This document shows positions 23,008-35,219 of a stretch of DNA of 64,000 nt, piece after piece. The first letter of the stretch is position 1; the number at the start of each line of letters is the position of its first letter. Under the pieces are notes generated by a model. The model saw only the letters and a list, made by a program, of their open reading frames with translations, searched no databases and was not told the origin of the DNA. The stretch comes from Lithospermum erythrorhizon (Eukaryota > Streptophyta > Magnoliopsida > Boraginales > Boraginaceae): contig JADFUC010000294.1 of assembly GCA_019722365.1 (NCBI GenBank), positions 248,001 to 312,000 on the forward strand. The letters run 5' to 3'. Both the position numbers and the translations under genes were made by a program.

Positions 23008-25330
23008 TCATCAAAGTTGAAGAATTTTCAAATTTATTTTTTGAAACATGTAGAATTTATTCTTATTGAAATTTGTAGCTAAACAATTCATATATAGTAA
23101 TGAAAAATAATATTCCCTCCGATTTTTTTTACTTGACATCCTAGCATTTTTCACGTTAATTAAGAATCAATTAAGAATGTAGTATATTTTACCTATATAT
23201 CCCTAATCAATAACTAAAATAACAATTAATAGCATTAAACATAAGTAGAACTTTATATCTATTTATGCTTTTAACTTTTGAATAAATTAAGTATGGGCTT
23301 AAAAGGAGGAAAAACTAATAAAGAAAAACTAATGAAACGTTACATTGGAATTCCAAAGTGAAAACTATTTCAAAATATAAAAAAAATTAATGGATGTCAA
23401 GTAAAAAACAGGAGGCATTAGGAAGTAGGAGTATAAAGTTAAAGTCATTCAAAGCGGTTTAATATGAAGTAGAGGCTTTCGCACTTTTTGTTCTGATTAT
23501 CACAGTATTATACAATATCACGATGAAAATATTTAAAGTATTAATATATTTAAAACAATTTACTAAAATAATATTATAATTTGTTATTCGAATCTAATAT
23601 TATGTATATAAAAATAAGGAGAAGACAAAAGTTTGTTAAATTTGATCATTAAAAATAATATAAGACAATCTTTCTCGATAGATAAAAAAGTGTTCAAATT
23701 ATGTATGAATAGCGTAATAATTATAACCGAGTTAGCGTTTAATTTTGAACTGAAATACTTTATAAAAAATTTTGTTATATTATATCGACATATAATATTT
23801 TGAGCGTGCTTTTATAATATGCTTGTGTCATAAGCTATCAATTTTGTTGAATGAATTTTTTAAATAATTATCCTTATTGAAAAAAGAAAATTGGAAGCAG
23901 TCTTTTAGAGAAATAGATCGTATTTAGTATTTATAAATTTTGAATTTGGTGGTTGAGTTTTGAATAGATTTTAACTATTAAAAGAAAATCCATAAACATT
24001 TTAGAGATGGAGGTAGTATCACCGGTCTTCGCTAATTTTTTAATTTTGTCGGTTAGGTTTAAATAATTTTGGTATTGAGCAAGAAAATTGAGCAATCTTT
24101 TAGAGATGGATGTGGGGAAATTTAATATTTATAAATTTTTAAAACTTTCTTTGGTTGACTTTAAATAATTTTAAGCTATTCAAAAGAAATTAATTTAACC
24201 TTTTAGAGATGGAGGTAGTATGATGTTTTTCCATAATTTTTTAGAATTTTGTTGGTTGAACTTGATCATCAAAGTTGTAGAATTTTCAAAAATTTGTTTG
24301 AAACATGCTTAAATTTATTCTTAATAAAATTCTGACTAAATAATTCACATGTAGTAATTAAAAATAGTATTGGAAAGTAAAGTATAAGTGAAAGTCATTG
24401 CTCCTTTACATTTTAATATGAAGAAGCGGAGAAGCACTTCATGTATTGTTTTATGTTAATATGGAGTATTATATAATACAATGAAAAATATTTAAATTAT
24501 TAATATATTAAACGTAATTTACTAAAAATATTATATTTTTTTATTCGAATGATAATCGTGTGTATAAAATTCAGGATTGACAAAGTTTGTTAATTTGTTC
24601 ATTAAATTAATCAAAGGCTGATCTTTTCTCGATGGATAAAAGTATTCAAAATATATGTATGGGCGTAATAATTACTGACAAGTTGATGTTTTTAATTTTG
24701 AACTCAAATACTTTATAAAATTTTTGTTATATTATTATGTGAAATATAATATCAACATACTAATATTTTTCAACTTACTTTAGTATTAATATGATAATTT
24801 TGATTGACCAAAATTGTATATTTAATTATTAAGATAATAAAATTAGTTAATTTTGACTATTGAAAATCTCTTAGCCAATGAAGGTAATAAGAATATAGTA
24901 ATTACAAGTTATCGGTTTGTTGGTGGAGTTTTAAAATAATTTGTGTCATTGAAAGAAAATTGAGCGATGCTTTTGGGGAGCGACGTCATATTTAGTATTT
25001 ATAAATTTTAAATTTTTGAGTTGAGTTTAAATAATTTTAACTAAAGAAAATTCATGAATATTTTAGAGAGATGGTGATATCACGGAGTCTTCATAATTTT
25101 TTTAGTTTTATTCTTTTTGTTTTGTCGGTTGAGTTTAAATAATTTTGGTATTGAGCAAGAAATTGAGCGATCTTTTAGATATGGTTTGAAATTTAGTATT
25201 CATAAATTTTAAATTTTGGTTGTTAGCTTTTTAAATAATTTTAACTATTCAGAAATCAGTGCCTTTTTTAGAGATGGAAGTCTTATGATATTTTTCACTT
25301 AATTTTTTAAGTTTTTTGATTGGGCTTTAA
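23008..25330 (+). repeat. Direct tandem duplication, about 0.95-1.26 kb per copy
   Basis: Copy A starts near 23008 and copy B near 24266, both at TCATCAAAGTTG. Collinear anchor pairs are TTTTAATATGAAG at about 23457/24412, then a TTTTGAACT-AAATACTTTATAAAA block at about 23743/24696. The last is a block ending TTTAGTATTTATAAATTTT at about 23886/24955. The offset is about 1258 bases before the MITE and about 953 after it, because copy A alone carries the 302-bp element. Near its end copy B has an extra 115 bases or so. Confidence 0.8.
23115..23416. mobile_element. Stowaway-like MITE, 302 bp, with TIRs and ATT target duplication
   Basis: The left end CCCTCCGATTTTTTTTAC then TTGACATCC is mirrored by the right end GGATGTCAAGTAAAAAACAG then GAGGC, giving imperfect terminal inverted repeats of about 25 bp. 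ATT flanks both sides (23112-23114 and 23417-23419). The duplicated copy B reads straight through this point (near 24383) with a single ATT, so it is an empty site. It has no ORF and is non-autonomous. The terminus resembles Stowaway (Tc1/mariner) families, whose duplication would be TA, and the flanking bases also permit that reading. Confidence 0.8.
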
Positions 25331-25600
25331 AATTTGGTATTGAAAAAAAATTGAACCTCTTTTTAAAGATGGATTTTGTATGCTTAGTATTCTACAATTT
25401 AATGGTTAAATTCTTAATAATTTTGACCATTTAAAGAAAAAACCGAACAACCTTTTTAGAGATGAAGGTAGTATATAATGTCGTAATTTTTGAAATTTTG
25501 TTTGGTTTGAGATTTAAATAATTTTGATTATTGAAAAAGAAAATTTAACGATCTTTTAGAGATAAATTTAGTGTGTAGTATTCATAACTTTTATATTTAA
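23880..25600 (+). repeat. Irregular satellite-like repeats with a TTTTAGAGATGGAGGTAGTAT-type core
   Basis: A unit of roughly 85-95 bases recurs with variation. It contains a TTTTAGAGATGGA core, then TTTAGTATTTATAAATTTT or a CATAATTTTTTAG variant, then GGTTGAGTTTAAATAATTTTAACTATT. Cores are visible at about 23907, 24000, 24102, 24200, 25062, 25166, 25268, 25363, 25452 and 25555. Two alternating variants suggest a higher-order period of about 180-200 bases. No coding potential. Confidence 0.65.
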
Positions 25601-27956
25601 ATGATTGAAAAATTATATTGGTTATTTAGTTTGATTTCTCAAAGATATAGAGGTCATTAATTTACTTAGATGATCATGATTATCTTAGTAGGTAATAATG
25701 TATTAGACAGTGAATATATACAAATATCTTAGATGATCATAACTGTCTTAGTATTCGTATAGGAAATAGAAAAATTTGTATATGGAAAAAAATCATATCA
25801 TGATTACGTAAATGATATCTTAACTTTTAAACAATTTTCTAAAAGAGGTACATTCCGATTATGCATCAAAAGAATATTGGAGTCAAAATTTATAAAAGGT
25901 CAACTAATAAAAATCAAAACTTGATAATGTTTAAGTAATGAAAGTTATACCGCACATTAAAGTATAATACTATTGAAGCTATAATTCTTTATAAAATATA
26001 AGGCATATGGTATAATTTTAGAAGCCATGCTTGTGAAACATTATTGTAATTATTTTTCAAACTATGTGATTCGTTTTTAAACTTCAAATGATGTATTTAC
26101 CACATAAGAAAAATCTCATTCCCATTGAGTTACCTATTGTGAGTGAAACATACAAAGTTGAGCTTTTTTATTAGTAGAATAATGATGCTTTAATTTTATG
26201 TCAATAGCGTATAAATTTTTTCTTATTAGGATATATTTTTTTACTAATATATATGAAATAATAATTACAAATAGTAACTCACTTGGTATAGTGATTTTTT
26301 TTCAAAACTATAATGCTTATTTTAAATTATTATTATGAGATTTACTTAATTATAATAATTTAATTATATTTTTTATACATATTTTCATCTTGTATACTTT
26401 TTATAAAAAGTATTAATGAGTCCTACCTTCTAAACTAGATTTGTTCGTTTTTATTAAAATTAAATAATAGGATAATGTCAATTACTACATATAAAATTTT
26501 TCATATTATATTATAGTATATATGTATAATTTGAGCAAAGCTGCTTTTTATTTTAAATTTTGTATTTGAATAATGTTGTGAATGTTTAATTAATTAGCTA
26601 TATATCTGAGTATAGATATGTATTACAAGTTTTACATTATTAAATTTTACTACTAGATGTCACATTAGTTTACATTGTTTCTTTCTTTACCCGTATATTG
26701 AATATTACGACAAAATATAAAAGATATAATAAATAATAAATCAAAATACCAAACATAATATACAAAGCTAAAAATTAAAGACATAATTGAGAAGACTAAT
26801 ACTTTGACAAATGTAAAATAACGAAAACTTAAACTCAGCGTTTATCTTGACGAGTTCATAATTAATTATAGATGAAGTAGAACAATGATATGATTTCATA
26901 TTATTTTCTTTGAAGCTATCACGTAATAGTTCTTAATTTTATAATAAAATTGTTAGAGAGAAGATCTTAGAAGGATTAACATTGCCTTAATATTCTTTTA
27001 GTTGAGACAACCTATTAATTTGAAAGCAGGTATGGTATTGTATAGATAATAAAAAAAAAAATAAGATAATTGCTTAAGAAAAAAATATAATGGAGCTTCT
27101 GAAAGAATAAAAGTAAAAGTAAGCAACCCAAAGAGCAGAAAATAAAATGAAATTGATCTTGAAAATAATGATGATGCATTGAGGAGCATGCTTTAATTAT
27201 GAAATAAAAAGACAAAAGATTGAAATTTTGTGATTTAATATGAAATTGAATTTTAGATAATAAAGTTTAAAATAATGTAGAGAATATTTTTGATTTTATG
27301 ATTTCATAGTTTTTAGAATTTGTGTGAATCATATTACTTTATGAGGCGTAATTTGGTGTTCTTCTTTATAATACCCATTTGTATATGTGTGTTGAATTTA
27401 GTGTTTTGTATACTTCTGGCATGTTTGTCTTTTATAACTCATTAGAGAGAAACAAAGATGCGCAAAGTGAGTATGAAGAAGCAGTGAAACCTTGATATTT
27501 TATAAGGAAATTGATAATGCTTTAAAATATATATAATTATATTTATTAAAATAATTTAGTTTTCTACCACTATAATTTTATGTTATTTTATCGCTTGTAA
27601 TAAAAGGCTACGTAATTTTATGCTTGGCTTATACTTGAAGATGCAAATTTAGAATCCGACGAGCCAATAAATAAAAAAATAAAAAATATAGTCATCAAAT
27701 GATAATATAAAGTATAGACCTTTCAATTCTTAGTTGCTATTTTCATACCAAAAAATGCCTTTTTTACTGATTTTTCAACAATGATTAACTACTTGTAATA
27801 TAAAATTTGATTTGCAATTTACAGGAAGTCAATAATAAATAGATGGAATATTATTAAAAATTGTATTGGGCAAGAGATAGCAGTAGCAGAATTTGCTAAA
27901 AAATTCTTCACCAATTTATTGTAATCAGTCTGGTAAATTATTTAATTAATTTTCAA

Positions 27957-28920
27957 TTTTTCCATTTTCTGTATGCTAAAAATGTAATCTTGATCAGTTT
28001 TTGGTTCACTTGATGCTTTATTTCTTGGCTTAGATTTTATTTATTTTAATTGCTAGAAGGGATTTTTTGTTAGTTTCTGTTATCTGAAGAATTCATCATC
28101 ATCATGATGTAATAGAAGCTCAGAGTTCTTAATTTTCTTTATATATATGATGCAATGGAAGCTATTATTGAACTTAAGTTATAAGATATGAGCTTGGAAT
28201 TTAATTACTTTTCTATTTTTTTTCATATTCTGTATGCTAGAAATGTAATCTTTATCAGTTATTGGTTCACTTGATGCTCTATTTCTTGTGTTAGATATGA
28301 TTTCATTTAATTGCTAAAAGTTGATTTTTTATTAGTTTCTGTTAGATGAAGAATTCATCATCATCATCATCATCATCATGTAATTGAAGCTTAAATTTCT
28401 AATTTTTCTTTATATGAATGAAGCAAGGAAGCTAGTATTGAACTTTAGTGATAAGATATGAGCTTGATTTGAGTGTATCTTGAGTTTTCAATTGACATTT
28501 TTGCATGAAGTGTGGAAATGGTGGGTCTTTCCGTGTCGTATGATGCAAAGATTTATATTATCTGGCTCTTGAATATAATGGAATATATCAAAATGACCCA
28601 TTACACTACCTACACTTCTTATCTATGGAGAAATCGTAGATAGTGTTTGCACTTCACTCTCGGGTCAATTCGAAAACAACCTCCTTATTATCACAGCGGT
28701 AAGGCTGCATACTATCCAACTCCCGCTTACCCCGCTTAAGCGGGAGCCTCTTCAAAGGCATTGGAGTATGTTAATGTTAATGTTAATGTATGTATGATGC
28801 AAGGCAAGCTAGTATTGAACTTTAGTTATAAGATATGCGCTCAAGTTGACTGTTAGAGTGCATCATGAGTTTTCCATTTGTTGGAGGAAGTGTGGAAATG
28901 GTGGGATGCAAAAATGATAT
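27957..28920 (+). repeat. Triplicated block upstream of the LEC14B-like gene
   Basis: Copy 1 (27957-28195) and copy 2 (28222-28465) share CTGTATGCTA, TTGGTTCACTTGATGC, GAAGAATTCATCATC and AAGATATGAGCTTG at a spacing of 261-270 bases. A partial third copy (about 28790-28920) repeats GAAGCTAGTATTGAACTTTAG and GTGTGGAAATGGTGGG. Copies differ in the number of ATC triplets: four CAT repeats in copy 1, eight in copy 2. A SINE fragment (28655-28790) separates copies 2 and 3. The block ends within 60 bases of the start codon, so it likely covers the promoter and 5' UTR. Confidence 0.75.
28655..28790 (+). repeat. SINE 3'-end fragment upstream of LEC14B-like
   Basis: Reads GGGTCAATTCGAAAACAACC, then TTATTATCACAGCGGTAAGG, a C-rich block, GGGAGCCTCTTCAAAGGCAT and an ATGTTAATGTTAATG tail. 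It aligns by eye with 3835-3960 in the NDX intron and with the GGTCAA..GGAAACAACCTC..GGTAAGGTCTGCGTAC core of the common Solanales SINE. Confidence 0.6.
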
Positions 28921-28976
28921 TGGAATTCACCTTTTGATCCTTTGAACAATTTCTTTATGCAGTGTAATGGTCTAAA

Positions 28977-31900
28977 ATGTATGCTGAAAGACTGGGTTTT
29001 TTAAGTGATCGAATGGGGTATGCTTTGAGCAGATTGGAAATTGATTCTGGACTCTTTGATGGTTCAAGTTCCGACTATGTCTTTGATGGTTCAAGTTCCG
29101 AATATGAAACTTCTAATGGTCGTCTTTTCAATAAGTCAGTGGGTAGTTTGGATCATGAAATTGCCCAGCTTACAAAGCTTAGATCAGAACCCCATGAAAA
29201 TTTAAGTAGAGACATGCCAGGTAGGCGGGTGTTGCCTCTTTCAACTGTGAAAATGCTAGCTGGTCGAGAAGCTAACGTTTCAGGAAGAGGGAGGTTTTCA
29301 TCATCAGATTGTTGTCATGTCCTAAGTCGATATTTGCCTGTTAGTGGTCCTTGCGTTGTCGATCAAATGACATCTAGAGCTTATCATTCACAGTTTTCTG
29401 CTGATGGTTCTCTTTTCATTGCTGGCTTTCAGGTATTAATAACATATGAAAAGTAGACATCACCTTAACCCTATTATCGTTCTTTTGAGTTTACTTTTGA
29501 ATCTCATGAAATGCCAAATTTTGTCAACGTATCATCAAAAGATTTACCTACTGCAGTGTAATAGGATACTGTTAAGCAGTTCAGCTTGGTTTCTTCTAAT
29601 TTTTTAAATGGCTTAAGCTAGCTTCTTCGGATTCTTAGCCTATATAAATGGATCAGACATTTTCAGCATATTAAATAGCTCATTCATAGTCTGTTTTAAA
29701 TCCTTTTCCAGGGAAGCCACATTCGAATATACAATGTAGATAAAGGGTGGAAAGTTCAAAATAACATAACAGCGAAATGCTTGAGGTGGACAATCACCGA
29801 TACATCTCTTTCTCCAGATCAAAAATCCCTTGTAAGTTTATTAGCAGGTTTGATGAATTTTAGGTCCCCATATAAGGATTATTTCTGTTTTAAGTTGAAA
29901 GGGAGTAGATCGACACGTGCAACAGCTGACGGGTAAATCAAATAGAGGCAGCCGGTATTGCTTTGCTTACAACATTAACATTCCTTATGCCTGCTCAATG
30001 TGGCTGAATATTCTCTTTTATCTTCAGTGTTTTTGCTTTAATATTATCTGTGCACATGCATGTTCCCATTGTACATGTTAGTGCGAGTATTACTCATTCA
30101 ATATTAACCATATGGTATCTATTGACTTCTATTTGCTTAATCTAATTATTACAATGGAACTTGGAATTCCTATGCAAGATTCCCATTGTTCATGTTAGTT
30201 CGAGTATATTTTTTACATTGCTCTAAAACTCATTCAATATGTGCCATAGCCCATATGTTATCTCTTGAATTTTATTTGTTTGAGCTAATTATTACAATCG
30301 AGGTTGGAATTCTCTGGTACTTTTCTGTTTCATTTTGCCTATTTGCATGGGTATTGAAATGTTAGGATATGAGTAAAATTACCTCTTGTCCCTAATAATG
30401 TTGAAATAGTTAAAAAGTAATCTCTTACAGCGCTTGCTCTAACTCTGTCTTTCTGGACATTGCTATTGTAGGTCTATGCCAGCATGTCACCCATTGCCCA
30501 TATTGTAAAAATTGGATCTGCTTCGATGGAATCTCATGCAAACGTTACGGTATGAATCATAATTCTTGTTGATCTCGAATCCATATATGTATGTTAGAGA
30601 TTTTATATATAGTAAGTATACCCGTGTAGAGGAATGTGTACCTGCTTAAGGTTTATCAAAATTTATCTCAGATGTCATGATTATGGTCCCTCAAATCTTT
30701 ACAGAACCAAGATGCATTTGTAATTTTGCCTTACATGTATAATACTCTTAATATGATTTTGGAAGACTAAGTTATTCTGCATCAACATTCTTGTAGAGAT
30801 TTCTAATGGCTATATTTGTTAAGTCGGAGAATGTTTTTACTCTTTGTTAATCATTAATCTCATCCAATATATGTTATCTTTCGTGAGTTTTACCTAACGT
30901 TTTAAGTAATAGTATGAATCCAATATACTCAAAGTAATTTGTTCCACAAAAATGTGGATCTCTGAGTTTGAGAAAATCCAATCAGTTCTTTTGCTACTTA
31001 TTACAATATGGTATTTTCTCTTCAATATGCAGGATGTACACAAAGGCTTGGATTTTTCTTCTGGTGATGCCGATGTATCTTATTTTGGGGTATTTTCCAT
31101 CAAATTTTCAACAGACGGCCGCGAAGTTGTAGCTGGTACCAGCGATGATTCAATTTGTGTTTATGATCTCCAAGCAGATAAACGTTCCCTTCGAATTTCA
31201 GCCCACAGGGTAGTGATGATGCTTTATAAATCGCTCCATCCTATGGTAGAATTATACATCATATGGCTGCTTTCACTTATTGGAACGATATGTTGGATTA
31301 GCTGAAGTTCTTGCATGAAGTCTCATTTTTATGATGTATCCTATTAATTGTTCTCTTATAATGCGAGACTAACCACCTAACATGTCCTTTTGTTGAATAA
31401 GTTTTTTCTAAGGCCTCAGTTCAAAACAATAAAAGAGGATCAGCACAATTGTGTCCTGTTGACATGGCCTTTGTATTCACCATTGAGTGAAATAGTATTG
31501 GCTTTGTTAACGCCATATGTATTGGCTTTTCATGCAGTCAGATGTTAACTCTGTATGTTTTGCTGATGAAAGCGGCCATCTTATTTATTCTGGAAGTGAT
31601 GACAATCTCTGCAAGGTAATTTGTACTGCTTAATAAATCAGAGACCATTTGCATTGCATTTGAATAATATTCGCTTTAGTGAGTGTTTGTTCGGGATTTC
31701 AGAATCTAATAGTCTACTTGCTTATTACTGTTTCACCCAGCTTCAAACTTCTTAACAATATATTTAACTTAATAATTAGTTCATGTTAAATTTCGCACAA
31801 TATCTCTGCTTCCTTTTTCCTTACTGTCAATGATACCTAAAGACGTTAAGACAAGTATACTGATGTAAGATACTAGTTAAAGACATAATGAAGTTATTAC

Positions 31901-33648
31901 AATATATCCTTACTTCTGTCTATATTATTATATGGAATGTTCATTTTCATCATATCTATAGGAGTACATAAGAATTTAAATATTAAAAATAGTAGGCGTA
32001 CATAGTCTCAAAATTCATTGCTGTTGAAATCCATTCCTTCGTCTTAAAGACTGATTTTAAAGATCAGATTTTCACTCCATAACTATAACCTATTATGAAC
32101 TTAGAAAGTGCTGTCTTGTTCTAATCTGATCTCCAATATTATTTTTTAAGCCTAAGTAGAGCTATTCGCTGTATTATTTGCTAAGAGGGAATGATTCAGA
32201 TGGTTTTTCCAATATTATTTCTTTCTGATAATCTGTTTCCTTGCATAGGTTTGGGACAGACGTTGCTTTAAGGCCAAAGGAAAACCAGCTGGCATCTTGA
32301 CGGGACACCTTGAAGGAGTTACATTTATTGATAGTCGTGGAGATGGGCGATATTTTATATCAAGTGGTAAAGATCAGACTATCAAACTCTGGGATATCCG
32401 CAAAATGTCCTCAAATGCTGGCCCGTAAGCTTAGCCAGGATTTATTCAATCTTGCATCCTGTAGTTCCTTTTGACTAGTAGTCTACGTTTCCTTGTTGGA
32501 CATCACGACATGCTTTAGAAAGTTACTAACATTTCTTTTACATATTAAAAATGCATATTTTTCCAGATTCACTTGTCTTCATTTTCTTCTAAATATTCGG
32601 CCCTTAGTAAGGATTCAAACCCAAGCCTCATCATTGCGAGTGATACCCATGGTCACTAGGATAACCCTGGTGGTTCAGATTCCCTTGTCATCTAGTATTG
32701 CATCTACTTTCTTTAGTGTCATTGTTGAAGTCATTAACTAATATATTTCTGCCTTCGTGTGAAACTAGGCTTCTTCCAGTCTAGACATTTTTCTATTTCT
32801 CATAGAGAGGTGATTTTTGGGCTTCAAAACTTGATAACCATTCTCAACAGTAAATTGTTTATATTGTGTTTTGGGGTGCCACCATGCCTAAATTAGCTGC
32901 TTTTTCTAAATCCCTTTTTATACCTGTGACTCACTCACTCACCATTACTTGACCTTGTTCTGTATGATAGGAAAATTCATCGTAGAAATTATGAATGGGA
33001 TTACAGATGGATGGACTATCCACCTCAGGCAAGAGATTTAAAGCATCCATCTGATCTATCGGTGGCTACTTACAAAGGTCATTCTGTCTTGCGAACTCTT
33101 ATTCGCTGCTACTTCTCCCCAGAACATAGGTGAGAATTTATTAAAGTATATGATATTTCCTTGAATAATTAGTTAATAAATATACCCTTTGTTCAACTCT
33201 TACAATTTGTCCAAAATTCCATTGATGTGTTTTGTCAATATTAATTCTGCAGTACTGGCCAGAAATACATCTACACTGGATCTCATGATTCAAATGTTTA
33301 TATATACGACTTGGTACGTATGAGATCCTTTTTGCAGATTTTCTTTGCCCCTCTAATTCAAAGCTTCATCCAATTCTAACTCTTGAATATGACATTTCCA
33401 GAATCAACTAATTATGATGTACCATTCACAAAATTTAAAACTTCGTCTTCCCCAACTGACTTGTGTTTTCAATATTCTTGTAGATAACTGGAGCGCAAGT
33501 TGCAAAACTGCAGTACCATAAGTCAACTGTAAGGGATTGTAGTTGGCACCCCAATTATCCAATGCTCGTTAGCTCATCTTTCGACGGGGATATTGTCAAA
33601 TGGGAATTTCTTGGAAGTGAGGAATTGCCAGTCCCAGAAAACAAGTAG
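28977..33648 (+). CDS. LEC14B-like WD40 protein, likely CUL4-DDB1 substrate receptor
   Basis: Nine exons: 28977-29432, 29712-29831, 30472-30549, 31033-31209, 31538-31615, 32249-32424, 32971-33129, 33253-33313, 33484-33648. They encode 489 residues with an unbroken frame. The N-terminus MGYALSRLEIDSG (Met at residue 13) is the LEC14B signature; the upstream ATG (28977) is taken because it is in frame and matches many homologues, but start at Met13 is possible. Seven or so WD40 repeats follow, e.g. AYHSQFSADGSLFIAGFQGS, SDVNSVCFADESGHLIYSGS, LTGHLEGVTFIDSRGDGRYF and STVRDCSWHPNYPMLVSSSF. Two repeats end in WDxR (VWDRR and LWDIR), the DWD box that lets WD40 proteins dock on DDB1 in CUL4 ubiquitin ligases. 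Acting as a DCAF is therefore inference from motif and family. The promoter region is rebuilt from a triplicated block. Confidence 0.92.
32600..32700 (-). repeat. tRNA-derived SINE-like copy in LEC14B-like intron 6
   Basis: On the minus strand this reads GGTTATCCTAGTGACCATGG, then GAGGCTTGGGTTTGAATCCT, containing a consensus B box (GGTTTGAATCC) and a mutated A-box region. It resembles the copies at 9285-9402 (+) and 63220-63290 (-). Boundaries are approximate. Confidence 0.45.
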
Positions 33649-34025
33649 CACCTTCGTAAAAGATTTGCTTGAATTCTGCTTGCACATACTGCCAGGTAAA
33701 TGTTATGTTTTTCTTAATAGAGAACTTGGCATGCAAAATATGTAGTATTCAATAAGCAATTAATTATTGCAATGCAAACATGTATCATGGGGGGAACTAG
33801 AGTAGGGCTTGTGTACCAGCTCATATCACTGAGAATTTACTTAGCGATCATTCCCAGTGTATCTGTATATAGGGATAATCTTGTATTGATGATGTTAACT
33901 CATTCATTTAGCATCTACATTTTCTCTCATATAATCCACAAAATAGATAGGTGTACATCATTGATTACCAAAGTTTAATAAATGAATTTGAACTCTCCCA
34001 ATATTTTGTCCAGTTTCACCTTTCA
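33649..34025. other. Convergent 3' flanks of LEC14B-like and LRR genes
   Basis: 377 bases between two stop codons in tail-to-tail orientation. It contains short AT-rich sequence fit for 3' UTRs and poly(A) signals. No further feature seen. Confidence 0.6.
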
Positions 34026-35219
34026 TCAATTCTTGATTTTGCTCTTCTTCCATTCAATGCATTGCTGAGTTGGCCTTGTCTTCTGCTTTCCAGCCTTCAA
34101 AGGGCAAGGAGTCTGGACCTTTAAGGCCATACAATTATATTGCAAACACATAGAGATACTCATTGGAATCTCAACAGTTGGACTCATATCAATCCCTGTC
34201 AAGTAGTTATGCTGCAAATACAATATTTGTATGTTAGACCCTAACCGGTTAACGAAGCTAGCTGGTACCCTACCCGAAAACTTGTTGTTATTCAGATAAA
34301 GATTCTGGACCATTGAAAATAGTGGAGATACTTCACCCCATAGCTTGTTGTAGCTTAAATCAACGGTGGGGATCGTAACGTGGTCAACCGGTTTAACTGA
34401 ACCGGTAAACGAGTTCCTTTGCAGCTGAAGATTAGATAACTTGAAGCTGAATAACTCGCTCGGGATTGAACCGGTGAACTGGTTCAGGCTAAGGTCGAGG
34501 TAATCCAACCGGTTTAGCCTCGAAAGTACCTGATCAACCCGTCCGGTCAGCCGGTTCCATGATAAAGATAGGAATTGCAGGGAAGCAGGCAAGGAAGTTG
34601 GGGAGATCGAACCGGAGAGAGCATTGTGCTTGAGGTCGAGCCGAGTCAGAGTCGAAGACACAAACGATGGAATCGGACCGGTGAACCGGTTATGACAAAG
34701 AATAACGTTGGACAAAACCGGTAAAGACCCAATACTATATGGAATAGTCTCAGTGAGCTGGTTGAAGCTAAGATCAAGTGTCTGAAGCTCCCGGAGCTGA
34801 CCAAATGATGCCGGAATCCCACCGGAGATGAAGTTCCGGCTAATACCAAGAAACCTTAAATTCCTCAGCTGCGAAAACGTCTCGGGTAACGGCCCGAGAA
34901 TCCGACCTGGGACAACTGTGAACTCAACAAGAGACGAAAGCTTCCCGATAGCAGGGTCTAGCCGTCCGGTTAGACCTGGTGAGCTAGCTCGAGGATCGCC
35001 TAGATTTAATGCAACCACTTTGTCTCCATTGCAATAAACACCAGCAAAACTGCATGGATCAGAAGTGAAATCCCAAGACTCGAAATAGTTTGAACCAGGC
35101 AAATCATTTAGCTCTTTTCGAAGTAATTGTAATGCCAAGAAATCTGTTGGGTCTAAAATAGCATAAACATTCAAAATATGAGTCACAAACAACAGTAAAC
35201 ATGCAAACTTCAACCCCAT
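34026..35219 (-). CDS. Secreted leucine-rich repeat protein (no kinase)
   Basis: Intronless ORF of 397 residues from the ATG at 35217-35219; the codon three before it is TTG, so this is the first ATG. Residues 1-23 are a signal peptide (MGLKFACLLLFVTHILNVYA). An LRRNT-like cap follows (LRKELNDLPGSNYFESWDF, SDPCSFAGVYC), then about ten plant extracellular LRRs (e.g. LRFLGISRNFISGGIPASFG, LQTLDLSFNQLTETIPYSIG, LDYLDLSLNQFTGSIPSELF). The C-terminal Cys motif is CLQYNC then CPLKAGKQKTRPTQQC. This tail and the lack of a transmembrane helix or kinase match the plant family of apoplastic LRR proteins related to Arabidopsis At4g03010. The specific ligand or role is unknown. The gene is divergent from the RKF3-like kinase to its right. 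Confidence 0.85.
   Translation of the reverse strand: MGLKFACLLLFVTHILNVYAILDPTDFLALQLLRKELNDLPGSNYFESWDFTSDPCSFAGVYCNGDKVVALNLGDPRASSPGLTGRLDPAIGKLSSLVEFTVVPGRILGPLPETFSQLRNLRFLGISRNFISGGIPASFGQLRELQTLDLSFNQLTETIPYSIGSLPVLSNVILCHNRFTGPIPSFVSSTLTRLDLKHNALSGSISPTSLPASLQFLSLSWNRLTGRVDQVLSRLNRLDYLDLSLNQFTGSIPSELFSFKLSNLQLQRNSFTGSVKPVDHVTIPTVDLSYNKLWGEVSPLFSMVQNLYLNNNKFSGRVPASFVNRLGSNIQILYLQHNYLTGIDMSPTVEIPMSISMCLQYNCMALKVQTPCPLKAGKQKTRPTQQCIEWKKSKIKN

Larger units (their letters stand above)
21877..28976. other. AT-rich intergenic region with duplications and a MITE
   Basis: No supported gene. The first few hundred bases are the GID1 3' flank. 23008-25330 is a direct tandem duplication with a MITE in the first copy, extended to about 25600 by more copies of a short satellite-like unit. 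25620-27940 is AT-rich with no recognisable structure. 27957-28920 carries a triplicated block next to the LEC14B-like gene, with a SINE fragment inside it. Confidence 0.65.
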
